A stretch of DNA of 8,323 bases from Gammaproteobacteria bacterium (lineage in GTDB: Bacteria > Pseudomonadota > Gammaproteobacteria > Pseudomonadales > DSM-25080), in contig JABXIR010000114.1 in NCBI GenBank assembly GCA_013372965.1, positions 1-8,323 on the forward strand, written 5' to 3'. The notes under the pieces are model-generated. The model saw nothing but the letters and a program-made list of their open reading frames with translations. It was not told the DNA's origin and did not search any database. Shown piece after piece: positions 1 to 6,370 of the stretch (the first letter of the stretch is position 1; every line of letters starts with the position of its first letter). The position numbers and the translations under genes are program-made.

Positions 1-1206
1 ACGCTCTGCGCCCATCATGATTTTGTCACGAGCGCGCTCGAACTCTTCCATGCCCACCACGCGCTTATTGGTACGCGCAGCGAACAGCGATGCTTCGTTC
101 ACTAAGTTAGCGAGATCGGCACCTGAGAACCCAGGAGTACCCCGCGCAATGACGTGGGGATCAACATTATCGCTAATCGGTGTCTTGCGCAGGTGCACTT
201 TGAGAATTTGCTCACGACCGCGAATATCGGGTAGACCTACGAATACCTGACGATCGAAACGTCCAGGGCGCAACAGCGCCGAGTCGAGCACATCGGGTCG
301 GTTGGAAGCCGCGATCACAATCACACCCTCATTACCTTCGAAGCCATCCATTTCGACTAGCAACTGGTTAAGCGTTTGCTCACGCTCATCGTTACCACCA
401 CCGACACCGCCACCACGATGGCGACCCACCGCGTCGATTTCGTCGATAAAGATAATGCATGGCGCACGCTTCTTGGCTTGCTCGAACATATCACGTACGC
501 GAGATGCACCAACACCCACGAACATTTCAACGAAGTCAGAACCAGAAATTGAGAAGAATGGCACGCGCGCTTCACCCGCAATGGCTTTCGCTAGCAACGT
601 TTTACCTGTACCTGGAGGACCTGCCATAAGTACGCCACGCGGAATCTTACCGCCAAGACGCTGGAACTTACTCGGATCGCGAAGATACTCTACAAGCTCA
701 GAGACCTCTTCTTTTGCTTCATCGACGCCCGCGACATCGGTAAAGTTTGTTTTGATTTGATCTTCACTTAATAGGCGCGCTTTGCTTTTACCAAAGCTCA
801 TTGGGCCACCACGGCCGCCACCGCCGCCCTGCATCTGGCGCATAAAGAAAATAAACACTGCAACGATGATTAAGATCGGCAAGATTGAGTAAAACACTTG
901 CTCAAGGAAGCTCGGCGTCTCAGGGAGCTCACCTTTGATTTCAACATTGTTGTTGAGAAGATCCGGCATTAGGCCTTCATCATAGGTTGGGATGATTACT
1001 GTGAAATTTTGACCGTCTGAGCCTAGGCCACGAATCACGCGATCTTGAATGGTGACTTCTCGAACTTGACCGGTTTTAACGGACTCTATGAATTGGCTGT
1101 AAGTTAGCTCTTGCCCAGAGTTAGAGCTGTTTAGGTTTTCGAACACCATTAACAGAACTAAACCGATTAAGAGCCAAAGCACCATGGTGCGGGTCATATC
1201 TTTCAA
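1..1206 (-). CDS. ftsH: ATP-dependent zinc metalloprotease FtsH, N-terminal part (runs off left edge)
   Basis: Membrane-anchored AAA+ protease that degrades misfolded membrane proteins and short-lived regulators. The first 402 codons are visible. In order: membrane segment 1 (about residues 7-22), a periplasmic domain (about 23-100), membrane segment 2 (about 103-122), a Gly-rich linker followed by the conserved MSFGKSKARLL stretch, then the AAA+ module. The module shows Walker A GPPGTGK (196-202), pore loop FVG (229-231), Walker B IIFIDEID (251-258) and arginine fingers R313 and R316. The zinc-binding HExxH motif would lie just beyond the left edge, so the protease domain is not seen. The chosen start is TTG at 1206: AGAGGA lies 7 nt upstream, while the in-frame ATG at 1197 is 16 nt from it. 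The resulting (M)KDMTR start resembles extended FtsH N-termini in related bacteria. The gene diverges from yhbY, and no rlmE lies upstream. Confidence 0.97.
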   Translation of the reverse strand, partial: MKDMTRTMVLWLLIGLVLLMVFENLNSSNSGQELTYSQFIESVKTGQVREVTIQDRVIRGLGSDGQNFTVIIPTYDEGLMPDLLNNNVEIKGELPETPSFLEQVFYSILPILIIVAVFIFFMRQMQGGGGGRGGPMSFGKSKARLLSEDQIKTNFTDVAGVDEAKEEVSELVEYLRDPSKFQRLGGKIPRGVLMAGPPGTGKTLLAKAIAGEARVPFFSISGSDFVEMFVGVGASRVRDMFEQAKKRAPCIIFIDEIDAVGRHRGGGVGGGNDEREQTLNQLLVEMDGFEGNEGVIVIAASNRPDVLDSALLRPGRFDRQVFVGLPDIRGREQILKVHLRKTPISDNVDPHVIARGTPGFSGADLANLVNEASLFAARTNKRVVGMEEFERARDKIMMGAER

Positions 1207-1213
1207 CGAAACA

Positions 1214-1219
1214 TCCTCT
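1214..1219 (-). promoter_or_regulatory. ftsH ribosome binding site
   Basis: On the minus strand AGAGGA lies 7 nt before the TTG codon at 1206 and 16 nt before the ATG at 1197. This spacing favours the TTG as the start. An ATG overlapping the SD region (1213-1211) meets a stop after three codons and cannot be the start. Confidence 0.65.
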
Positions 1220-1268
1220 AATTGAAATTTTATCTGCTGCACTACGTCTGCAGAAAGCTTAACGCTAA

Positions 1269-1296
1269 ATGTTGGGACGATAATTAGTATTACAAG
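1269..1296 (-). promoter_or_regulatory. candidate heat-shock (sigma-32-like) promoter for ftsH
   Basis: The minus strand has CTTGTAA (1296-1290), a 13-nt spacer, then CCCAACAT (1276-1269). The known sigma-32 pattern is CTTGAAA, 11-16 nt, CCCCATnT, so both boxes are close to consensus. Transcription would begin near 1262, giving an mRNA leader of about 55 nt before the TTG start. ftsH is heat-shock induced in E. coli, which fits, but the call rests on two short boxes only. Overlapping sigma-70-like hexamers could also be drawn in this AT-rich stretch. Confidence 0.35.
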
Positions 1297-1397
1297 TATC
1301 GAACAAACAAAAATATAACACTACTTCGGTATAACGCAGGAAATCTTCACAATTATACGTTGCCTAGTAAGCAAAATGATAGATCGTTAAAAAAGTC

Positions 1398-1425
1398 TCT
1401 ACATATGATTCATTCTACGTATACT
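1398..1425 (+). promoter_or_regulatory. candidate sigma-70 promoter for yhbY
   Basis: TCTACA (1398-1403, 4 of 6 matches to TTGACA) is followed by a 16-nt spacer and TATACT (1420-1425, 5 of 6 matches to TATAAT). The start site would be near 1432, about 55 nt before the yhbY ATG. A weaker alternative is TTGGCG (1426-1431), 18 nt, TACGAT (1450-1455). Confidence 0.35.
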
Positions 1426-1486
1426 TTGGCGGATACGTTTAAGTTAAACTACGATGAATTAAAAATTATCTTGGATTTTGTTCAAT

Positions 1487-1789
1487 ATGACACTCACCCA
1501 ACAACGTAAAAAACAACTTCGCGCCATCGGTCACAGTCTTAAGCCATGCGTCATGATCTCTGACAACGGTGTAACCGAGGGTGTCATCGGTGAACTCAAT
1601 CGTGCCCTCGACGATCACGAGCTTATTAAAATTAAAGTCGCGATCAACGATCGTGAATCTCGCGCCGTCGTGGCCAAAATGGTGATCGATGAAACGGGCG
1701 CTACCTTGGTTCAAACCATCGGTAAGATGCTACTCATTCTTCGCGAGCACAAAAAGCCGAACCCAAAGCTGTCTAATTTATTGCGCTAG
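1487..1789 (+). CDS. yhbY: YhbY family ribosome-associated RNA-binding protein (CRM domain)
   Basis: Small RNA-binding protein of the CRM family, associated in E. coli with pre-50S ribosomal particles. The 100-aa product is almost the same length as E. coli YhbY (97 aa) and aligns throughout. Visible hallmarks are the N-terminal LTxxQRKxLRxxxHxLKP stretch, the conserved NGVTEGV segment with its GxxG-like turn, the HELIKIKV strand and the IGKMLLILR strand near the C-terminus, followed by a basic tail. The start is ATG at 1487, with GGA 11 nt upstream. A TTG at 1478 would add three residues but sits only 2 nt after that GGA. The gene is divergent from ftsH and ends at a hairpin terminator. In related genomes it converges directly on greA; here a three-gene block lies between them. 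Confidence 0.95.
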   Translation: MTLTQQRKKQLRAIGHSLKPCVMISDNGVTEGVIGELNRALDDHELIKIKVAINDRESRAVVAKMVIDETGATLVQTIGKMLLILREHKKPNPKLSNLLR

Positions 1790-1826
1790 GTCGCGGTCGG
1801 GTCACAACACCCAAATCTCAGCTTAG

Positions 1827-1866
1827 ATACAAACAAAAAAAGGCGACCCATCCGAGTCGCCTTTTT
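1827..1866. repeat. left copy of a terminator-containing direct repeat flanking the three-gene block
   Basis: The segment ATACAAAC, an A-run, GGCGACCCA (1827-1850) matches ATATAAAC, G plus an A-run, GGCGATCCA at 6371-6393. Only three substitutions and a one-base length difference in the A-run separate them. The similarity continues into the TCGCCTTTTT right arm. The copies are in the same orientation about 4.5 kb apart and bracket the block. Either the repeat is a duplication, or many terminators in this genome share this sequence. Confidence 0.5.
1835..1866. terminator. bidirectional intrinsic terminator between yhbY and the lipoprotein gene
   Basis: Stem GGCGAC (1842-1847) pairs with GTCGCC (1856-1861) around an 8-nt loop. 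Seven A residues precede it and five T residues follow, so it can act in both directions. It lies 45 nt after the yhbY stop and 35 nt after the lipoprotein gene stop on the opposite strand. It resembles the hairpin at 6380-6409. Confidence 0.85.
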
Positions 1867-1901
1867 AGTAACACGTTTTTTATCAATTGATGAGCGAGAA
1901 G

Positions 1902-3659
1902 CTAGAAATCCTGCTGCTCAAACATGAACTCCCAAGTATTTCCACCATCTCGACTTTCATAGATCGTTGACGAATGTCCGGTACAAGCAACAACCCACTG
2001 ATACTCTTCAAACACAAGTGTGTTAAGGCAGCGAGAGCTCGGTGGCTCAACATCTGTGATAGACCAACTCTCACCGCCATTATCGGTACTTAAAGCCCGC
2101 AACCGGTACTGCGGATTATCTTCATCTGAAAGTGACTTGGGATACTTCAACACCGCAAAAAACATCCCGCTGCTTTCATTGAAGAAGAAGGGGCGGCTCA
2201 CTACGTCAATCATAATCCGTGTCCGCAAATTCGCCTCACGATAGCAATATTGCATTTCAGAATCTGACCATGTATCAGGAAAAAGGTGGCAGGCACTTAA
2301 ACGTTCAGGCAGCTTCGTCCAGCGCTCATCTGACTCATTCCAAATGCGGTATCCTGGTTCTGAGAGAAATCCAAGTCGATAATAGGCAACTAATCGCCCG
2401 CCGGTTTCGTAAGAAAATGCAACATCTTCATCGAAGCTTGCATCGGTATCGATAAGTAAAGTGTCTCTATCTAAAACATTCGTTAACGACTTACCTTCGA
2501 CACGATATGCATCTTGTTCGGAACTCCAACGAAGAATATTCCAGCCTACGGTTACACGCATTTGCCCCATTACATCGGCCGCGCTAATTGAGGCGATTTC
2601 GAAAAGTCTCGGTGTCGGACCAACCACACGAAGATCATCTTGCACCTGGCCTGGCTTTACGCCCTCCCAACCTGTTGCAAGTGTAAAACGGTTGAGTGTC
2701 GTAAGCTCAAAATCTGCACTTGAGTCAATTCGTCCGATAATCGCTTCGCTTACCGACGAAGCGAACACTAAAATATCCTCTGTACCCTCAATGAATTCAG
2801 CATTGCCGACTGTAAACTTGTCATCGATTGATATGTCACGCCACTCACCATCTGTATCACGAAGAAACAAACCTCCCCGCGCCAACCCAATCACCAATTC
2901 GCCAGTATCAGAGACGTCGATCGTCACAATCGAGAGATTCGAGTCAACACCATCAATTTGACGCTTACCGTCGGAAGTAATTGAAACGATGGCGCCGAAA
3001 GGCGAAGCCAGATGCACATCACCCTGCGATGAGGTCACATGATCGATCACTCGAATCGGGTTTCCGGCGAGACGTGCAAGGTTTTCTAGGCGATCGTACT
3101 CCATCCCATCATCATTCCAAGTATTCACTATTAATGAGTCCAAACCAACAGATGGATAATAATTTTCGACTGCCTCACGGTAGTCGGAAGGTATTCGCGT
3201 AACGCTAAATTCGTAGCGATCACCTTCAGGCTTTTCGTAATACGCCATCAAACCAAGGTCTGTTATCTCCCCCGGCTCAACGTCGAATGTACCTTCTGCC
3301 AGTCCGACCGGAAAAGTAAAAATGCTGACGTAATCCCCGCGTACAACTCTTCGCTCAAATGACTCGATCGAATAGGTACCAGGAGGAACGTAAGCAAGAT
3401 ACTGCGTCGAGTCACCGAGATCCGTGCGAGTTGCTCGAATCCTGCGGGGTCCTTCACTAGTCGATCCATCACTGCGAACGAGCGTTAGCGACGTAGGATT
3501 TATGCCACCTGCAGCATCAATAACACGAACCATCACAAGTCCCGAATCCTCAGGAAACTCTTGATGGGCCTTAATTGCAGGGTAATAAATAGTCTGACAA
3601 CCCGAAAGCAGAACGGTGATCGAGAGAACGATCATCAAAAAACGTTTATTAATTATCAT
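1902..3659 (-). CDS. outer-membrane lipoprotein with PPGTY-type beta domain and C-terminal Asp-box (BNR) propeller
   Basis: Function not recognised. The 585-aa product begins with a lipoprotein signal: basic NKR, a hydrophobic stretch, then lipobox LSGC with Cys21. Gln at +2 favours sorting to the outer membrane. Residues about 39-168 form a beta-rich domain with YVPPGTY (90-96) and FDVEPGEI (125-132), a pattern seen in small domains of Gram-negative lipoproteins. Residues about 170-585 look like a beta-propeller. Two Asp boxes are clear at the end: S524-D526-G528-W532 and S569-D571-G573-W576. Such propellers are usually binding or scaffold modules. No enzyme active site is evident. The ATG at 3659 keeps the basic n-region; no Shine-Dalgarno sequence precedes it. 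Four AGA/AGG codons occur. The gene is divergent from the secreted-protein/peptidase operon and shares a promoter region with it. Confidence 0.85.
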   Translation of the reverse strand: MIINKRFLMIVLSITVLLSGCQTIYYPAIKAHQEFPEDSGLVMVRVIDAAGGINPTSLTLVRSDGSTSEGPRRIRATRTDLGDSTQYLAYVPPGTYSIESFERRVVRGDYVSIFTFPVGLAEGTFDVEPGEITDLGLMAYYEKPEGDRYEFSVTRIPSDYREAVENYYPSVGLDSLIVNTWNDDGMEYDRLENLARLAGNPIRVIDHVTSSQGDVHLASPFGAIVSITSDGKRQIDGVDSNLSIVTIDVSDTGELVIGLARGGLFLRDTDGEWRDISIDDKFTVGNAEFIEGTEDILVFASSVSEAIIGRIDSSADFELTTLNRFTLATGWEGVKPGQVQDDLRVVGPTPRLFEIASISAADVMGQMRVTVGWNILRWSSEQDAYRVEGKSLTNVLDRDTLLIDTDASFDEDVAFSYETGGRLVAYYRLGFLSEPGYRIWNESDERWTKLPERLSACHLFPDTWSDSEMQYCYREANLRTRIMIDVVSRPFFFNESSGMFFAVLKYPKSLSDEDNPQYRLRALSTDNGGESWSITDVEPPSSRCLNTLVFEEYQWVVACTGHSSTIYESRDGGNTWEFMFEQQDF

Positions 3660-3671
3660 ATAAATTACAAG

Positions 3672-3700
3672 CTTTTAATTGGAGGTGTTGCCAAGGGCAA
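3672..3700 (-). promoter_or_regulatory. candidate promoter for the lipoprotein gene
   Basis: On the minus strand TTGCCC (3700-3695) and TAAAAG (3677-3672) are separated by exactly 17 nt; each matches 4 of 6 consensus bases. The start site would be near 3665, leaving only about 5 nt before the ATG at 3659. A nearly leaderless mRNA would explain the missing ribosome binding site. The -35 box is one arm of the palindrome at 3687-3701. Confidence 0.35.
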
Positions 3701-3701
3701 C
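3687..3701. promoter_or_regulatory. palindrome at the centre of the divergent promoter region
   Basis: GTTGCC-AAG-GGCAAC is a perfect 6-bp inverted repeat. It extends to AGGT/ACCT (3683-3686 and 3704-3707) if a 2-nt bulge is allowed. Its two arms supply the -35 hexamers of the two oppositely directed promoter candidates. It could also be an operator covering both -35 boxes. No T-run follows, so a terminator is unlikely. Confidence 0.45.
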
Positions 3702-3716
3702 CCACCTAGTTAAAGT
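3688..3716 (+). promoter_or_regulatory. candidate promoter for the secreted-protein/peptidase operon
   Basis: TTGCCA (3688-3693, 5 of 6 matches) is followed by a 17-nt spacer and TAAAGT (3711-3716, 4 of 6 matches). Initiation near 3723 would give a leader of about 67 nt before the ATG at 3790. The -35 box overlaps that of the opposite promoter within one palindrome. Confidence 0.4.
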
Positions 3717-3789
3717 GGACATCGAATTTTGCGAGGTGAGGTTAACATCGACACCTTGATCCAAACAACAACCCAATGAAAATAAGTTG

Positions 3790-4386
3790 ATGCATTACAA
3801 CCTTCTGTTCAGAATTACACTCTTGCTTGCACTATCTTCGCCTGCACTATCGCAAACACTCCATAAACTGTCACCAAACAATCCTTTGACAATAGAGTCG
3901 GGGCAGACAATCGTAATTTTTTATTTTGATATTGAAGTACCGAGAGCCTCGCTATCGATAAGAGAAACGACCGACAACGGAAAGAGCCTGCGCGGCATTA
4001 TTTATCAACAACTTGAGGAAGAGATTGGTAATCTTGAAAATGGATTCTATTGGTTTTCAACAGAACCTGGCACCTTTGAAATCGATCGAATCGAAGCTCC
4101 TTACTTTAACTTGCCCAATGCAGTCACTATTAAAGACCGCCCTAATATGCTTTTTCGAGCTTACGATGGAGTAATCAACTACGGAGGTCATTTCTTCATA
4201 CGTGCCGACCGAAGTGTTCGACAGGTTAATGTCTCATTACAAAACCGTTACGCCTCAAGCTACCGATTTCTTTCAGAACTTATACCCGATGGTCATCGAC
4301 AGATTCCAATAGTCTCTTCGTTGGGACTAAGGGACGATTTCTTTATACCGCGCGAACTAGATACAGAATTAGGAGATGATAAATGA
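3790..4386 (+). CDS. secreted protein of unknown function, related to the N-terminal domain of the divergent lipoprotein
   Basis: Function not recognised. The product is 198 aa. A Sec signal peptide (hydrophobic residues about 5-20) has a likely cleavage site after A-L-S21, so the mature protein should be periplasmic or exported. There is no lipobox. Residues about 37-166 look all-beta and appear to follow the lipoprotein's N-terminal domain. STEPGTFEID (90-99) parallels the lipoprotein's YVPPGTYSIE, and YDGVINYGG (125-133) parallels its EPGEITDLG. SSYRFLSELIP (156-166) parallels SDYREAVENYYP. The start is ATG at 3790; a TTG directly before it (3787) would add one residue. No good Shine-Dalgarno sequence is present. 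The last four bases overlap the peptidase gene (ATGA), so the two are translationally coupled. Four AGA/AGG codons occur. Confidence 0.8.
   Translation: MHYNLLFRITLLLALSSPALSQTLHKLSPNNPLTIESGQTIVIFYFDIEVPRASLSIRETTDNGKSLRGIIYQQLEEEIGNLENGFYWFSTEPGTFEIDRIEAPYFNLPNAVTIKDRPNMLFRAYDGVINYGGHFFIRADRSVRQVNVSLQNRYASSYRFLSELIPDGHRQIPIVSSLGLRDDFFIPRELDTELGDDK
4371..4375 (+). promoter_or_regulatory. strong ribosome binding site of the S9 peptidase gene
   Basis: AGGAG lies 7 nt before the ATG at 4383, inside the last codons of the upstream gene. It fixes the peptidase start at the ATGA overlap. It contrasts with the two divergent first genes, which have no clear site. Confidence 0.8.
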
Positions 4387-6359
4387 GCGCTTTTCTTCAA
4401 AGCTTAGTTGTAATTTATTGTGTCCTCTGCGTAGCTTCAGCTTCCGCATCATCAAGTCCAAACAGTATTTCGAGTAATGCCGATCTCTATTTTGCAGACG
4501 CCAGTGTTGAGACTATTGGGCTATCGCCTAACGGACAATTCGTCGCACTTGTTCGAAAAACTGATCATGGCACAACACTAGTTATAGAGGATCTAGATAA
4601 CAACACGGTTAGCGCGCAATCTCTTAACGCGATTTGGCAAAGCGAAATCGCGGGAATTTCTGATTTATACTGGATCGATAACGAGCACGTAATTCTCGGT
4701 GCGGTACACAAATCCCAGGGCATTCCAAATATTATTGAAACACAATACCGCGCGAATTATTTCGTATTCGACCGACTCACACATGGAAGCGACACTCCAA
4801 ACATAAAAACCATCCGAACAGACGCAATGCTCGTTTCGCCGATGCAAAATATCCCCCGGACCATCCTGATGTCCACGTCACAAGGAGCAACCCAACTCTA
4901 TCATATCGACGTTGATTTGCTCGACGATTACGACGCAAGGCCATCTAAGTTTCGTAGGCCCGACGGCGAGCAGTTTACAAGCCCTAATCGAATCAGTGAC
5001 TTCGAGGGTATTACACTGCGCTGGATTCGCGGCAAAAACAACGAGGTTAGCGGAGCGCTCAGAGTTTCGATGAAAGGGGAGTTAGTAGTCACCTTACTAA
5101 ATGACAATCTTTCCGAAAGTAGAGAAATCATACTCGCGACCAAGGAGCAATTAAGTGACGAAGAGCAGCTAAAGACAATTATTTACCCAATGTCGCAATC
5201 GTCCGTAAGCTCAGAGTTTTTTGGCTTTAAGGCCGGAGAAGAGCGGAAAGCGGTTTATTTGACGAATATCGAAAATCACGAAAGCAGGGAACTATTCCGC
5301 TTAGAAAACGGGTTTATTCGACAAATTATCGTCGATGCAGAGCTAAACTTTATGGGTGTACAAACCGATACTGACGGGCAGATTCAAACACTCTATATTC
5401 AAGAAAATGGTCAGGTATCTCGCGACACAAACACATATGTTACGAGACATGTGCTCGCCATAAACTCGGAGCGAGCCTTAATCTATCAAGATTCACACGA
5501 CACTCCTCCACATTTCAGAATTGAAGCAAATAACAACGAGATCATTCGTAGCTGGGAATTACTTCCCAATTTACCATTATCGCCATCAATATTGACGGTA
5601 GGTTCCATTAATGTAGATGATCTCAACATTAACTACTTCCTTACGACGCCTGATTCGCGGGAAAATTTTCCACTCATTGTTATGCCTCATGGAGGGCCAA
5701 TTGGGGTTGCGGATTCTCCAGCATTTGACCCAACCGTCGCATTTTTAAATGCACAAGGAATGGCGGTACTGCGTGTCAACTTTCGCGGTTCAGCGGGCTA
5801 CGGTACTGCCTTCACTGAAGCAGGAAGACACCAAGCTCACTCGGGTATGCTTAAAGATATTCGACTCGTCACAGAGCATGTGATCGAGCAAGACCGTCGA
5901 ATCAACTCGGACCGTGTTTGTACTCTCGGTGCGAGCTATGGTGGATATGCAGCCTTGATGCTTCACTTAACTCACACTGAACTGTTTCGATGCGCTGTTT
6001 CCATCGCCGGTGTAACTGATCTTAATCTCATCGGACAAGATCCAAACCTAAGCTCGAGCAGCAACAATTTTGTGAACGAATGGATTGCAAACCCTCGCGA
6101 AAATTACGAGGAACTCTATTTAAACTCTCCTATCTCAAACGTGACACCAAATATTCGTCCGAATATATTTTTGGCGCATGGCGATGAGGATGATGTAGTA
6201 GACATCGAGCATTTTTATCGAATGAAGTGGGTAATCGAAAATAGCGGTCACTCGGTAGACACTCTCATTCTTGACGAGACGGGACATACAGTAATTGACG
6301 CTTCGACGAGGATTAAGCTATACGATACTATTTCTGGATTTCTCGATCAGCTTAATTAA
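4383..6359 (+). CDS. secreted S9 family (prolyl oligopeptidase-type) serine peptidase
   Basis: Predicted exported serine peptidase of family S9, most like the S9C acylaminoacyl-peptidase group. Such enzymes usually cleave short peptides or release N-terminal residues; the substrate here is unknown. The 658-aa product starts with a signal peptide (hydrophobic residues about 4-18, then an Ala/Ser-rich cleavage region). Residues about 30-420 form the beta-propeller that gates access, with a PD40-like LSPNGQFVAL stretch near residues 47-56. The alpha/beta-hydrolase domain carries the HGGP oxyanion-region motif (436-439), the NFRGSAGYG stretch, the nucleophile motif GASYGG with Ser518, the acid Asp603 in HGDEDDVV, and His635 in DETGH. 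The full triad is present and length is normal, so it should be active. It overlaps the preceding secreted-protein gene by 4 nt and ends 21 nt before a terminator repeat. It contains nine AGA/AGG codons, unlike the flanking housekeeping genes. Confidence 0.94.
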   Translation: MSAFLQSLVVIYCVLCVASASASSSPNSISSNADLYFADASVETIGLSPNGQFVALVRKTDHGTTLVIEDLDNNTVSAQSLNAIWQSEIAGISDLYWIDNEHVILGAVHKSQGIPNIIETQYRANYFVFDRLTHGSDTPNIKTIRTDAMLVSPMQNIPRTILMSTSQGATQLYHIDVDLLDDYDARPSKFRRPDGEQFTSPNRISDFEGITLRWIRGKNNEVSGALRVSMKGELVVTLLNDNLSESREIILATKEQLSDEEQLKTIIYPMSQSSVSSEFFGFKAGEERKAVYLTNIENHESRELFRLENGFIRQIIVDAELNFMGVQTDTDGQIQTLYIQENGQVSRDTNTYVTRHVLAINSERALIYQDSHDTPPHFRIEANNNEIIRSWELLPNLPLSPSILTVGSINVDDLNINYFLTTPDSRENFPLIVMPHGGPIGVADSPAFDPTVAFLNAQGMAVLRVNFRGSAGYGTAFTEAGRHQAHSGMLKDIRLVTEHVIEQDRRINSDRVCTLGASYGGYAALMLHLTHTELFRCAVSIAGVTDLNLIGQDPNLSSSSNNFVNEWIANPRENYEELYLNSPISNVTPNIRPNIFLAHGDEDDVVDIEHFYRMKWVIENSGHSVDTLILDETGHTVIDASTRIKLYDTISGFLDQLN

Positions 6360-6370
6360 ATCTCGAATGA

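Larger units (their letters stand above)
1207..1486. other. divergent ftsH/yhbY intergenic region without rlmE
   Basis: This 280-bp AT-rich region separates the divergent starts of ftsH and yhbY. It holds one promoter-like element for each gene, listed separately. I see no coding sequence and no recognisable remnant of rlmE, the roughly 200-codon 23S rRNA methyltransferase gene that normally precedes ftsH in gammaproteobacteria. Confidence 0.7.

Noticed and set aside
302..760. A 152-codon plus-strand ORF opposite ftsH
   Set aside because: It is the antisense shadow of the AAA+ domain. Its Ser/Pro/Thr-rich translation has no domain pattern, and the minus-strand frame encodes unmistakable FtsH motifs.
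2461..2961. A 166-codon plus-strand ORF opposite the lipoprotein gene
   Set aside because: Shadow of the lipoprotein frame: no signal, domain or SD. The minus frame has a lipobox, a PPGTY-type domain and Asp boxes.
1902..3659. Lipoprotein as a sialidase (Asp boxes plus a RIP tripeptide at residues 155-157)
   Set aside because: The tripeptide is T-R-I-P within the N-terminal domain, not the F/Y-R-I-P motif at the start of a catalytic propeller. Only two Asp boxes are clear, and no catalytic Asp/Tyr/Arg set could be placed.
3683..3707. Hairpin in the divergent region as an intrinsic terminator
   Set aside because: The loop is only 3 nt and no T-run follows on either strand. The position between divergent starts fits a promoter or operator better.
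3719..3751. Direct repeat ACATCGA (3719-3725 and 3745-3751) as paired regulator sites
   Set aside because: Seven bases repeated once in a short region can arise by chance, and the flanking bases do not extend the match convincingly.
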